Source: Chitinophaga pinensis | GTDB lineage: Bacteria; Bacteroidota; Bacteroidia; UBA7662 | Length of the DNA: 36,387 bases | Assembly (NCBI GenBank): GCA_945874665.1 | Contig: CAMCHJ010000019.1 | Coordinates: 1-36,387, forward strand | Direction of reading: 5' to 3' | In this document: piece by piece, positions 26,176-34,026 of the stretch | Position numbering within the stretch: the first letter of the stretch is position 1 | Layout: each line of letters begins with the position of its first letter | Position numbers and translations under genes: made by a program | The notes under the pieces: model-generated | Told to the model about the DNA's origin: nothing | Database searches by the model: none | What the model saw: only the letters and a program-made list of their open reading frames with translations

Positions 26176-26565
26176 ATGAAGCTACCGATAAAAGCACTTG
26201 GCGTGCTGTGCTTAGCCGCTGCTATTTTGGGGGGTTGTGAAGACAATTCCGTTTCTGATAAAAGCAACCAGGCAGCACAGCCAGCCGAAGTAAGTCCCCC
26301 GGCACCCACCGAAAAAGAAGACACCAACAGCAACGACGGTGTTTACGCGGGCAGCAAAAACATCAGTGGTTTGGAACTCAGCGCTGAACTCACCATCAGC
26401 GGAAACAGCTGGTCAGCAGTATCTCAACTTGGAGACGACAGTCCTGAATACCAAAACGGCATCCTGAAAGACCAAGATTTGTACGACGACTCCGGTCTGA
26501 TCAAAATCGGATACGTTTCTGGCAGTTTAGTCAGCCTAAATGGTTACCCCAACATGCGCAAATAG
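26176..26565 (+). CDS. Small lipoprotein, unknown function
   Basis: 129 residues. Lipobox LGGC (Cys21), followed by a Ser/Pro/Glu-rich linker (about 22-55) and a compact beta-rich domain (GVYAGSKNISGLELSAELTI, only part quoted, then SGNSWSAVSQLG and KIGYVSGS). The linker-plus-small-domain plan is typical of surface or periplasmic lipoproteins. No family recognised. It lies between the two tandem-repeat secreted proteins and reads in the same direction as the second. Confidence 0.72.
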   Translation: MKLPIKALGVLCLAAAILGGCEDNSVSDKSNQAAQPAEVSPPAPTEKEDTNSNDGVYAGSKNISGLELSAELTISGNSWSAVSQLGDDSPEYQNGILKDQDLYDDSGLIKIGYVSGSLVSLNGYPNMRK

Positions 26566-26666
26566 TATTGGTTTTACACGAGCCCTTGCTACATTAGCAG
26601 GCTCAGCAGTCCCACACCCGCCACTGCTGCCTCATCAAAACCAAACACATAAACACAACCACAGGC

Positions 26667-27152
26667 ATGAAAAACTTGATACTAACAACGCTGGCCTTGT
26701 TTTTATTTGGACTGGCACAAGCGCAAACAAAAATCAGGCAGGGCGATGGCACCAGTACCTCCAACCGGGTGCTGTACACGGTAGATGGCCAAAAAGTACA
26801 CGAAGGCGCTGGTACGTCATCTAGTAACAAAGTGCTTTATACCTTTGATGGTGTTAAATTTAGGCAGGGTAACGGCACCAGCACGTCGAACCAAGTGCTC
26901 CTGACCATTGATGGCGATAAAATCAGACAAGGCAACGGCACCTCTTCATCCAACCAAGTGATTTACACCATAGACGGCAATAAAATACGGCAAGGCAACG
27001 GGACAAATACATCCAACAAAGTGCTCTTCACCATAGATGGCGCCAAAATCAGGCAAGGCGCTGGAACCAGTTCGGCTAACCAGGTGCTTTTTACCATTGA
27101 TGGCAGCTTATCAATCACCAAAGCAGCCTGTTTACTATATTACGTGCTTTAA
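26667..27152 (+). CDS. Small secreted protein of six 21-residue repeats
   Basis: 161 residues. A signal peptide (1-20, AQAQ) is followed by six 21-residue repeats of the form KIRQGxGTSxSNxVLxTIDG (residues 22-147) and a short hydrophobic tail (KAACLLYYVL). Each repeat predicts two short beta strands separated by a Gly/Ser/Asn turn. The organisation (signal, six repeats ending in DG, aromatic/hydrophobic last strand) parallels the protein at 25506-25895 although the repeat length differs, so they probably share a fold type. Function unknown. Confidence 0.82.
   Translation: MKNLILTTLALFLFGLAQAQTKIRQGDGTSTSNRVLYTVDGQKVHEGAGTSSSNKVLYTFDGVKFRQGNGTSTSNQVLLTIDGDKIRQGNGTSSSNQVIYTIDGNKIRQGNGTNTSNKVLFTIDGAKIRQGAGTSSANQVLFTIDGSLSITKAACLLYYVL
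26730..27107 (+). repeat. Tandem 63-bp coding repeats, six copies
   Basis: Six in-frame 63-bp units encode KIRQG-x-GT-xxSN-x-V-x-x-TIDG-x. Units are separated by no spacer and are clearly homologous in DNA, with third-position drift between them. Confidence 0.9.
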
Positions 27153-27170
27153 TAGCACCAGCTTTTTATT

Positions 27171-27184
27171 GCGGCGGCCGCCGC
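27171..27184. repeat. 14-bp GC-only palindrome
   Basis: GCGGCGGCCGCCGC is a perfect palindrome in an otherwise AT-leaning gap between the repeat-protein stop (27152) and the CIA30-domain gene (27227). It could be a compact hairpin, but there is no loop and no T-tract after it on the plus strand. Confidence 0.5.
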
Positions 27185-27226
27185 GCCGTGGCAACCCGAC
27201 CAAACGGATAAAATGACCTTAAAACC

Positions 27227-27763
27227 ATGAAATACCTCAGCATGTTACTCCTACTCAGTTTTTCCACACCAGCCAGTACGAGCAAGATTTATACTTTCTC
27301 ACCACAAACCAACATCCAAGACTGGCGCGTTGTGAACGATGGCGTGATGGGAGGCATTTCCAAAAGTTCAATCGTGCTTACCAAGGATGGACATGGGTTG
27401 TTTTCTGGTCACGTTTCCTTGGCAAACAACGGAGGATTTGCCTCTGTGCAAATGAACACAAAAGTGAAGCGGGCGCAAGGCCAGGAATTTATTGTTTTGC
27501 GTGTAAAAGGGGATGGCAAGCAGTATGAATTTCGTTTGAAGGCCGCGCAATCACAACCTGAGTCTTACGTGCACCCCTTTGCTACTTCAGGCGAATGGCA
27601 AATCATCAAACTGGCGATCAGTGATTTTTACCCACAGTTTCGAGGACAAAAATTAAACCGTCCGAATTTCAATTACGATACGATCGAGCAACTGAGCTTT
27701 TTAATTGCCAACAAGCAAGCCGAAGACTTTGACTTGCTGCTTGATTGGATAGCCTTGGAGTGA
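27227..27763 (+). CDS. CIA30/NDUFAF1-like domain protein, secreted
   Basis: 178 residues. A short signal peptide (about 1-18) precedes a CIA30-type galactose-binding beta-sandwich: DWRVVNDGVMGGISKSS near the start, GHVSLANNGGFASVQMN, LRVKGDGKQYEFRLK and a C-terminal LLLDWIALE strand. The conserved NDGVMGGxS motif is diagnostic. In mitochondria the domain belongs to a complex I assembly factor. In bacteria its role is mostly unknown, and an exported form such as this one is unlikely to act on complex I. Single gene. Confidence 0.86.
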   Translation: MKYLSMLLLLSFSTPASTSKIYTFSPQTNIQDWRVVNDGVMGGISKSSIVLTKDGHGLFSGHVSLANNGGFASVQMNTKVKRAQGQEFIVLRVKGDGKQYEFRLKAAQSQPESYVHPFATSGEWQIIKLAISDFYPQFRGQKLNRPNFNYDTIEQLSFLIANKQAEDFDLLLDWIALE

Positions 27764-27866
27764 TTGAGTGCCGATAGCTTGATCCGTAGGACTTTTCATA
27801 GCTTTCAAAGCAGCTGTTAACCGGAGCTCAGCTGGGCACTATGTAACACAAAAACCTCAGACCGAC

Positions 27867-29087
27867 CTAATCCAGTTCGTGGTAATTGAGGTCCTTACTA
27901 AAGGTCTCTTTCATGAGGTATAACGAGAGCAGTGCTACGCCCATACAAACACTTCCCACTAGCAATGCGGCATTTTGAACAGACATGCTTTCGCTTAAAA
28001 ATTTAAAAGAAAGCGTGATGGGTACTACGCTAAACCTTACAAAATTGGGAACTGTATTGGTGACTGTACTCCGGATGTTGGTCCCGAAATTTTCGGCTGC
28101 TACTTGAACAAACAAGGCCCAATAGCCGGTGCCCATGCCGAGTAACAAACAACTCAGTTTAAATTGAGTGAAACTTTGAACAGGCGTGTTTAGGTAATAC
28201 AGCAAGAGCACAATCGAAAAAAACAGATAGCCGTAAATGACTTTTTTTCTACTTCTCAAAAGTTGACTTAACAAGCCGCTAAGCAGGTCGCCGGCACTCA
28301 ACCCGATGTAGGTGAACATGACCGCGCTTCCAAGCATTACTTTTGTATCGATGCCCGCAACCGTTATAAATCGAGGTGACAAATTGATTAAAACGCTGAT
28401 CATGAACCAAATGGGTACGCCAATGGCAATCGATTGGAGGTACAAAAAGGCGCGTTCTTTGGTTTTAAACAGCAGAAAGAAATTGCCTCTCGAAATGGAT
28501 TTGTCGGTTTTTAGTTGGCTGTACATCCCCGATTCAAAGGCCCCTGCTCTCAAAAGCAATAACGCTAAACCGAGTCCCCCGCCCAAAAAATAAGCGGTTT
28601 GCCAAGGCACAACATTGCCTATAAAGGCGGCAAAAACAGCCCCTAAAGCACCAAACGACACGATGATCATGGTGCCAATGCCCCTTTTTTCCTTGGCCAT
28701 TGTTTCGCTAACCAAGGTGATACCGGCACCCAATTCACCTGCCAACCCAATGCCTGCAATAAATCGACAAAGGGTGTATTGTTCAATATTGGTTACCAAA
28801 CCATTGGCTATGTTGGCCAAAGAGTACAGGAGGATTGATCCAAAGAGCACGGAAATCCTGCCCCTTTTGTCGCCTAAAATGCCCCAAAGCAACCCTCCGA
28901 ATAGCATTCCAAACATTTGCCAATTGAACAATGAAATCTCGTACTTTTTGTACGCCTCTCCACTGATACCGATCGCCGCCAAACTCGTTTCTTTTACCAC
29001 ATTAAATAAAATGAGGTCATAGATGTCAACAAAGTAGCCAAGCGCGGCAATGACAACAATTAGGTAGGGTTTATGCTTGCTTTTCAT
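27867..29087 (-). CDS. MFS transporter, sialate/metabolite:proton symporter-like (SHS) type
   Basis: 406 residues with about twelve membrane helices and no signal peptide. It shows DIYDLILFNVV in helix 1, the MFS motif A GDKRGRISV after helix 2, and RFIAGIGLAGELGAGITLVSE in helix 4, a form common in metabolite:H+ symporters for organic acids, sialate or other anionic compounds. The central loop (about 195-210) is short and basic. Substrate cannot be assigned. It is alone on its strand, with a 545-bp gene-free stretch upstream. Confidence 0.85.
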   Translation of the reverse strand: MKSKHKPYLIVVIAALGYFVDIYDLILFNVVKETSLAAIGISGEAYKKYEISLFNWQMFGMLFGGLLWGILGDKRGRISVLFGSILLYSLANIANGLVTNIEQYTLCRFIAGIGLAGELGAGITLVSETMAKEKRGIGTMIIVSFGALGAVFAAFIGNVVPWQTAYFLGGGLGLALLLLRAGAFESGMYSQLKTDKSISRGNFFLLFKTKERAFLYLQSIAIGVPIWFMISVLINLSPRFITVAGIDTKVMLGSAVMFTYIGLSAGDLLSGLLSQLLRSRKKVIYGYLFFSIVLLLYYLNTPVQSFTQFKLSCLLLGMGTGYWALFVQVAAENFGTNIRSTVTNTVPNFVRFSVVPITLSFKFLSESMSVQNAALLVGSVCMGVALLSLYLMKETFSKDLNYHELD

Positions 29088-29530
29088 CGTATAAAACTGG
29101 TGCTCAAAGCAGGTATGCCTTTAAATAGTGCTGTTTTAATGCTAATTGTTGCGGAAAAAGACTTCCAGGCAACAGCATTGGGGTGTAGATCAACAGCATC
29201 AGGTGGTAATAGGCGTTACTTAACAAAGTTATACTTTTAAACCACAATTACGCAGCAGGACAGAAAAGTAAGGTGTCGCACCAGCCAGGTTTTATAGATG
29301 TGGTATAGCCTTGAGATGTTGGGGGTGCCTTAATGCACTTGGGCACCTGAAATTAGGGAAGTAGGTACTTTAGACATTCAATTTCATAGCTGCACTAGCG
29401 AATAACAAGCTGCTGATTTTTGGGTAGTTCACACTACAACATCTACCATTTATTTTAATTGCTTCAAAATTGCCAACTAAATACCTAGATAATGTAATAA
29501 ATGCGCATTTAGCAAATCTATTATATATAA
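29088..29530. other. Gene-free stretch upstream of the MFS gene
   Basis: About 440 bp with stop codons in all frames and no recognisable RNA. Composition turns clearly AT-rich through this stretch and stays so to the right edge, so I read it as the border between the chromosome-like part and the accessory part. Any promoter for the MFS gene would lie near 29090-29150; no exact consensus was found. Confidence 0.5.
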
Positions 29531-29563
29531 AAAAGGCCATTTTCATTTTGAAAATGGCCTTTT
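29531..29563. terminator. Strong hairpin, probable bidirectional terminator
   Basis: AAAAGGCCATTTTCA (29531-29545) and TGAAAATGGCCTTTT (29549-29563) form a perfect 15-bp stem with a TTT loop, flanked by A and T runs. It lies about 70 bp beyond the stop of the minus-strand barrel gene (29633) and would end its transcript. Confidence 0.8.
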
Positions 29564-29632
29564 ACACTTAAATACTCTAGACTCAAATTTATATCAATTG
29601 AAGGATGTCTATTTTCTCAAATAGAAAATCAA

Positions 29633-30475
29633 TTAAAAATAAAAGTTAAGTTTTATTTGACCATTTAATCCAGTTATATCTGAAGTTGATAAACCATCTC
29701 TATAAGAATTGCTTTTTTCGATTTCGATAATTGATTTTGGTTCGCCACCACTCACTGCATCCCAGCTTTCAAATTCTGCTTCACCTCTTGGAGAGGATTC
29801 ACGCAGGAATAAAAAGCCATACTCGGCACCCAACGAAATTTTCGGAGCAACAAAGTACTCAACACCAACAAACGTACGAAGACCAAAAACAAAACCTCTT
29901 TCCTTGTAAGACAGTTCTCTTTCGTCGCCTAAAGCCATGTAACCTGCATCAAAGGCCTCCTTGGTAAATGCTTGGCCATATTCTGTACTCCCGCTCTCTC
30001 TGAACGAACCAAGCACCAAATCCGTGCCATAATAACCCTGCAAACGATTATACCCTCTGCGCTTTTCAATTCCCAGAGTTATAAGACTCTCATTAAAGAC
30101 TGATGTTTCAATGTCAACTAATTCGCCAGGAGTAGCAACGTTGTTAGATACGTCTATTGGATTATCAAAATAACGATTATCCTTGAAGCGCTCCCTACTA
30201 ATGTCGAATGATCCGCGAAACGCTACATCATCTTTCCAAAAATATTTTACACTTAAGCCGTTAATGCCGTTCGGCAATTGAGCGGTCTGTCCTGTGTTGT
30301 TCATGATGTTAACCGCATTTAATGCAAAATCTAAAATGGGCACAGCGTCTACTGCAACAGAAAAATCGCCAGCTTTCGGCAACATTTCAAACCCCCTTTT
30401 ATTGGTAAAATTGGTGGTTTGAGCAAAGGCTACGTTAACAGATAGAACGGAGCAAAAAAGAAAGAACTTTTTCAT
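29633..30475 (-). CDS. Outer-membrane beta-barrel-like protein, 280 aa
   Basis: A signal peptide (1-18, AFAQ) is followed by beta-strand-rich sequence (GLSVKYFWKDDVAFRGSFDI, TFVGVEYFVAPKISLGAEYG) and a terminal strand ending KLNFYF, again a BAM-type C-terminal phenylalanine. Size fits an 8-12 strand barrel. Around 190-215 the sequence resembles small Bacteroidota OmpA-barrel-like proteins, but no peptidoglycan-binding domain is present. No family name is offered. It is a single gene closing on the 29531-29563 hairpin. Confidence 0.75.
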   Translation of the reverse strand: MKKFFLFCSVLSVNVAFAQTTNFTNKRGFEMLPKAGDFSVAVDAVPILDFALNAVNIMNNTGQTAQLPNGINGLSVKYFWKDDVAFRGSFDISRERFKDNRYFDNPIDVSNNVATPGELVDIETSVFNESLITLGIEKRRGYNRLQGYYGTDLVLGSFRESGSTEYGQAFTKEAFDAGYMALGDERELSYKERGFVFGLRTFVGVEYFVAPKISLGAEYGFLFLRESSPRGEAEFESWDAVSGGEPKSIIEIEKSNSYRDGLSTSDITGLNGQIKLNFYF

Positions 30476-30629
30476 AACATTTTTTTAGGTTAAATTATGT
30501 TTAGTGAACCTACAATTTTCAAAAATTAAAAACAAACTTTTTTTCAATAAATTTAATAATCGTGCTGAAAAATTAAAATAAAAGCGTCTATATTTTAAGT
30601 ATAAAATCCCCATTTACAAAAGCTAACAT

Positions 30630-30673
30630 GAGGCCCTCCCGATACTTCGGGCACTTTTACTAGGGTTATCAGG
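30630..30673. repeat. Diverged intergenic repeat, copy 1
   Basis: This 44-bp stretch, in the gene-free interval 30476-30796, aligns with 33733-33777 at about 35 of 45 positions with one gap. The shared core is CCTCCC(G/T)ATACTTC followed by CTTTTA and TCAGG. It contains the small hairpin CCCGA-TACT-TCGGG. The rest of 30476-30796 shows no gene or other clear signal. Confidence 0.5.
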
Positions 30674-30796
30674 CTTGATCCATTTATAAAATAAACACCT
30701 TTAGATATCCCATACCGATATGGGTACGACAATACGAAATAATAGGCATTTAATTCCTGCGTTAGATTGATCTCCACTTCTTCTCAACAGTAAATT

Positions 30797-31846
30797 ATGC
30801 AATACATAAAGCAATGTGCATTTATTCTATTCATCACTATACTCATTTCCACAAACCTATCAAATGCTCAAATGTATCGTGAGAGTGGATTAAACAAACT
30901 CTTAAGCGAAGCGGAAAAAGACACAAAATCAGCCATTGAATACCAAGCAACAATTCAATTTCATCTCTTATTAAATAAGTACAGAAAAACAAAAGGGCTT
31001 GCTGAAGTATCATTCGATTATATTTATTGGATTACCTGCCGAAATCACAATTTATGGATGTCTAAAAACTTCCTGAGTCATTCGCAAACCAAAGGCTCTA
31101 TAAACTACACTGGGGCTGACCCAGGCCTCAGATTAAAATTTGTCAGTAAGGCGTCTTGCGATTGGCTAGGTGAGAACTGCCTTATGAATTTCTCGTATTT
31201 CGAAACAGATTCAATAAAAGAAGTAGCCCATCACATTGCAGCCGTTTCAATAGAACAATGGAAAAACTCAAAAGGCCATAATGACAATATGCTAGGCACA
31301 TACAATAATGAAGCAACAGCCTTTTTAATCACTTCAGATGGTTCGGTTTGGGCTACATCCTTATTTGGCTGGTGCTATGAAGCTCCTAAAATGGATGATA
31401 ACTTTAGGCCTTCAAGCACACCATCTACAAATATACAGGCAGCACAACCTGAGACAGCAAGGATAAAAAGTATGACAAAAGGAGAAGTTCAAAGAATTCT
31501 CCAGACAAACTTTGAAGCAAAGAGCATAGCACCAAAAAACCACCTTCAAAAAGCAGCATTTTCATATCGTAATGAAAATAACAACTGTATATCGACGAAC
31601 CTCCGAAAAAGACTCATCCTATCAAGTTATGGGCTTTGTTTATTTGATAAATTTTATAAAACAAAGGAATTTATCTTTTGTAAGACCTACGCGAATAACG
31701 ACAAAATTGAAATAGAAATAAAAGAAGACATTAATGCTTGGGTAATTTCGAATATTCAAAATGAACTTAGGGGTTATGGCTATTCGTTAAAATTCAAAAA
31801 AAGTGACAAAATGATAAAAGTGACCATTTGCTTGATAGTAAATTGA
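30797..31846 (+). CDS. Secreted CAP/SCP-domain protein with a C-terminal extension
   Basis: 349 residues. Signal peptide (1-24, SNAQ), then a CAP (SCP/PR-1/TAPS) domain of about 45-200: LLNKYRKTKGLAEVSFD, H95 in LSHS, E126 in GEN and H161 in SKGHNDNML. These are the His/Glu cleft residues of the family. Bacterial CAP proteins are secreted and mostly of unknown function, and some bind lipids or metals. The C-terminal 150 residues (about 205-349) are a separate beta/alpha region I do not recognise. AT-rich composition unlike the first 28 kb. Two further CAP proteins lie downstream on the other strand. Confidence 0.85.
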   Translation: MQYIKQCAFILFITILISTNLSNAQMYRESGLNKLLSEAEKDTKSAIEYQATIQFHLLLNKYRKTKGLAEVSFDYIYWITCRNHNLWMSKNFLSHSQTKGSINYTGADPGLRLKFVSKASCDWLGENCLMNFSYFETDSIKEVAHHIAAVSIEQWKNSKGHNDNMLGTYNNEATAFLITSDGSVWATSLFGWCYEAPKMDDNFRPSSTPSTNIQAAQPETARIKSMTKGEVQRILQTNFEAKSIAPKNHLQKAAFSYRNENNNCISTNLRKRLILSSYGLCLFDKFYKTKEFIFCKTYANNDKIEIEIKEDINAWVISNIQNELRGYGYSLKFKKSDKMIKVTICLIVN

Positions 31847-31920
31847 AAATCGCAGGTTTATTCTACGCTATGGACTCGAATTTTTAAAATCCTATCGTAC
31901 CAACGGCACTACATCGATAT

Positions 31921-31938
31921 CGAGCTAACACCCTCCCC
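31921..31938. repeat. 18-bp repeat shared with 33903-33920
   Basis: CGAGCTAACACCCTCCCC at 31921-31938 matches CGAGTTAACACCCTCCCC at 33903-33920 in 17 of 18 positions. Each lies downstream of a plus-strand secreted-protein gene. Just after it, ACTGCACACTTC and ACTGCACACCTC form a short tandem pair. Confidence 0.5.
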
Positions 31939-31983
31939 ATTTCCCTCCCAACTGCACACTTCACTGCACACCTCCAAAAATAA

Positions 31984-32011
31984 AGGGTATTCTCATCGCT
32001 GAAAATACCCT
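31984..32011. terminator. Hairpin after the CAP gene, possible terminator
   Basis: AGGGTATTCTC (31984-31994) pairs with GAAAATACCCT (32001-32011) at 10 of 11 positions with a six-base loop. It lies 138 bp past the stop at 31846 and lacks a long T-tract, so the terminator call is moderate. Confidence 0.45.
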
Positions 32012-32132
32012 ATAACTATTTGATTTAGCACAACTTGTGCCCACGAGTAACATCGAAAACTATCAAAAGTTTAGGAAACTTCTATAATCCATGAATATGT
32101 TCACTCCCGCCTAAAAAGTAGGTTTGACAAAA

Positions 32133-32147
32133 TGTACAATTAGTACA
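32133..32147. promoter_or_regulatory. Interrupted palindrome TGTAC-AATTA-GTACA, operator-like
   Basis: TGTAC (32133-32137) and GTACA (32143-32147) are perfect inverted half-sites separated by five AT bases, nine bases upstream of a short ORF (32156-32281). The size and symmetry suit a dimeric DNA-binding protein. Confidence 0.4.
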
Positions 32148-32155
32148 ATAGAGAA

Positions 32156-32281
32156 ATGGAATACGAACAAAATCGTTTTGCGGTGGAGGCCCGAGACATT
32201 ACCAAGAAGTACAAGAAGGAGTGTTTATTTGAGCTTACTCTCAGATTTCTACATCGTAACAACCCATATCGAATGAGATAA
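32156..32281 (+). CDS. Possible short protein, 41 aa, or gene fragment
   Basis: ATG at 32156 to TAA at 32279-32281 gives a charged, helical-looking peptide beginning MEYEQNRFAVEARDITKKYK and ending NNPYRMR. It is below the usual ORF length cut-off. The residue mix (Arg/Lys/Glu with regularly spaced Leu/Phe) looks more like a real protein than random sequence, and the operator-like palindrome sits immediately upstream. No family recognised. It could be an intact micro-protein or the 5' end of a degraded gene. Confidence 0.3.
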   Translation: MEYEQNRFAVEARDITKKYKKECLFELTLRFLHRNNPYRMR

Positions 32282-32376
32282 GTTGGTCCCACTCTGAGGT
32301 AAAGGTAAAATTGAAATCATTAAACCTTAAAAAGAAAAGTGAGCGTCTTATAAATAGGGAGAAGACTGCAAAGAAA

Positions 32377-32859
32377 TTACTTGCTGATAAAATTAAATTC
32401 ACCCGTTGCAACAATTGCATTGTTTTTAAGGGCTTTAAAAGTTGCAACAATCTCTCCAGGCACATTGTATTTAGTAAAAACTATCTCAGAATAATCAAAA
32501 TCTAACCGTACGCCGTCTATATCGCACCCAAATTCAAAATCATCTTCTGAAGCCATCCAATCACCTGTTGATTTGTATATCTTATTAATTACAATGTTTT
32601 TGCCGATTTTATCAAAAGGCCAAATATCTAAATCCGCATAATTTTGAACATCAAAGTATGCCGAAATAAGGGCTCTATTTGTAGATTGAAATGAAAATGT
32701 GTTAGAAGCACTTGGCAATGGCGCATCTGTATAAGTTGCATTTAAAGTTGGCCCATTACTAATAACAAGTTTGAAATTCCCCGATTGTGAATTTGATTTC
32801 TCCTTTTTACAAGATGTTAAAGAAAAAATTATCATCACCAGTATTACATACTTTTTCAT
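32377..32859 (-). CDS. Small lipoprotein, unknown function
   Basis: 160 residues from the ATG at 32859 (an upstream TTG at 32865 is a weaker choice). The lipobox SLTSC places the lipidated cysteine near position 17, followed by KKEKSNSQ and a beta-rich domain of about 30-160 (FKLVISNGPTLNATYTDAP, IVINKIYKSTGDWMA, GEIVATFKALKNN). The layout matches Bacteroidota lipoproteins with a single C-terminal beta-sandwich. The last strand ATGEFNFIS closes the domain. No family name is offered. Confidence 0.72.
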   Translation of the reverse strand: MKKYVILVMIIFSLTSCKKEKSNSQSGNFKLVISNGPTLNATYTDAPLPSASNTFSFQSTNRALISAYFDVQNYADLDIWPFDKIGKNIVINKIYKSTGDWMASEDDFEFGCDIDGVRLDFDYSEIVFTKYNVPGEIVATFKALKNNAIVATGEFNFISK

Positions 32860-32988
32860 CTTCAAGTTGATTTATTATTTAACAATGAAATAAAATTAAA
32901 ATAAAAATCTGAACTCGCAAAAAAGGCACACTTTTTTTAAAAAAATTAACATTGAAATCAGTATTCCTGATTGCCCCCTTAGGGTTTG

Positions 32989-33205
32989 ATGAAGAAAAAT
33001 GAATTTAAAACCATTGAGGTGGGTCAGTTTCTATTATTAACCGTGAAGTTTTCTATGATACGTCGCCTGCGATGAATATCTTGCCTATGAGGCTAACAAA
33101 AAAGCCTCAAAACGGCAAGCATACTCCCGTGCCCCTATTGATATGCAAGTCAATGGAAATGAAAAATATTTTGCAACGAAGAAAAAATTACCTGTTGTAA
33201 AATAA
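32989..33205 (+). pseudogene. Short gene broken by two frameshifts
   Basis: Joining three frames gives one continuous protein-like sequence of about 71 residues. Frame one from the ATG at 32989 reads MKKNEFKTIEVG. After a one-base loss near 33022 it continues SVSIINREVFYDTSPA. After another one-base loss near 33070 it continues DEYLAYEANKKASKRQAYSR, then PIDMQVNGNEKYF and KKKLPVVK to the TAA at 33203-33205. The clean junctions and the sensible start and stop argue for a real gene disabled by two deletions, or for two sequencing errors. No family recognised. Confidence 0.55.
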
Positions 33206-33274
33206 CAATCAATCACTTAATTTTCAAATTCATTTATCCCAAACAACCTGAAGTCGTACGCGACATAATTTATT

Positions 33275-33706
33275 ATGAAACATTTATTTTTACTTTCAAC
33301 AATTGCAGTATTCTTATTTACAGGATGTAAAAAGGATTCAGGTTCTGGAAACGTAACTTTAAAGTATGAGATTGAATCATCAAGTGCTTTCACACCAGTA
33401 ATTTTGAATGGAGTGCAGCTAATTCCACCCCTTACAGTTACATATATAAATGAGACTGGACAACAACAAAGGGAAGAGATAAATTCTACTTCATCTTCTT
33501 GGTCTAAAACAATTCAACTTACAAACACTCAACGTCCCATAGCAATTCTGTTTTATGTTTCAGCAAGCACATTAAATTCACAGGGTACAGGTGTGGTTAG
33601 AATTTATGCAAATGGCAGCCTAGTAGCCAGTCAAAATGCCACTATAATGGGTGGATTAACCGGTACTGGTTTGTTTAGTGGGAATCTAGTACATAACCTG
33701 TTTTGA
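33275..33706 (+). CDS. Small lipoprotein with a beta-sandwich domain (MmpS-like resemblance)
   Basis: 143 residues. Lipobox LFTGC (Cys18) followed by KKDSGSG and a beta domain beginning VTLKYEIESSSAFTPVIL, with TVTYINETGQQQREEI and VVRIYANGSLVASQNA. The order of strands and the VxYE...VTY.NE.G pattern recall Bacteroidota lipoproteins sometimes annotated as MmpS-like; I give this as resemblance only. Probably periplasmic or surface-anchored. Single gene, AT-rich. Confidence 0.72.
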   Translation: MKHLFLLSTIAVFLFTGCKKDSGSGNVTLKYEIESSSAFTPVILNGVQLIPPLTVTYINETGQQQREEINSTSSSWSKTIQLTNTQRPIAILFYVSASTLNSQGTGVVRIYANGSLVASQNATIMGGLTGTGLFSGNLVHNLF

Positions 33707-33732
33707 TTCATAAGACTCTTCAATTCAGTATT

Positions 33733-33804
33733 GACGTCCTCCCTATACTTCTGACGCTTTTAATTAGAGTTTTCAGGATTATAGGCCCCCCTATACTTCG
33801 TAAC
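33733..33804. repeat. Diverged intergenic repeat, copies 2 and 3
   Basis: 33733-33777 aligns with 30630-30673 (about 35 of 45 positions). Directly after it, 33784-33804 repeats the core GGCCCCCCTATACTTCGTAAC. The gene-free interval 33707-34026 also contains the 18-bp element at 33903-33920. Reading frames here are short and none resembles a protein. Confidence 0.5.
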
Positions 33805-34026
33805 CCACTTTCTTTTTATTTAAAGAACCCTTGGCGTTACACTTACCTGCTGAGAATAGACCAGGCTCTATTTCCGCTAACCCCGATAATGTCATTGTAA
33901 CCCGAGTTAACACCCTCCCCCATTTTCTTTGGCCAATGACTCTTACTCAGGATTTAAGACTAAATGATGGGAATCCCTGAAAAAGCTAGCAAAAGTGCCT
34001 GCTGCACATACAGGACTACAGCTATC

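Noticed and set aside
25542-27107. Tandem repeats that could suggest a CRISPR array
   Set aside because: The units are 48 and 63 bp, in frame, without unique spacers, and encode regular protein repeats after signal peptides.
30595-30777. A 60-codon minus-strand frame upstream of the first CAP gene
   Set aside because: It runs across the diverged non-coding repeat and has no protein-like features.
33703-33900. A 65-codon plus-strand frame after the MmpS-like lipoprotein
   Set aside because: It overlaps the lipoprotein stop and consists mainly of repeat sequence; hydrophobic by composition rather than by domain.
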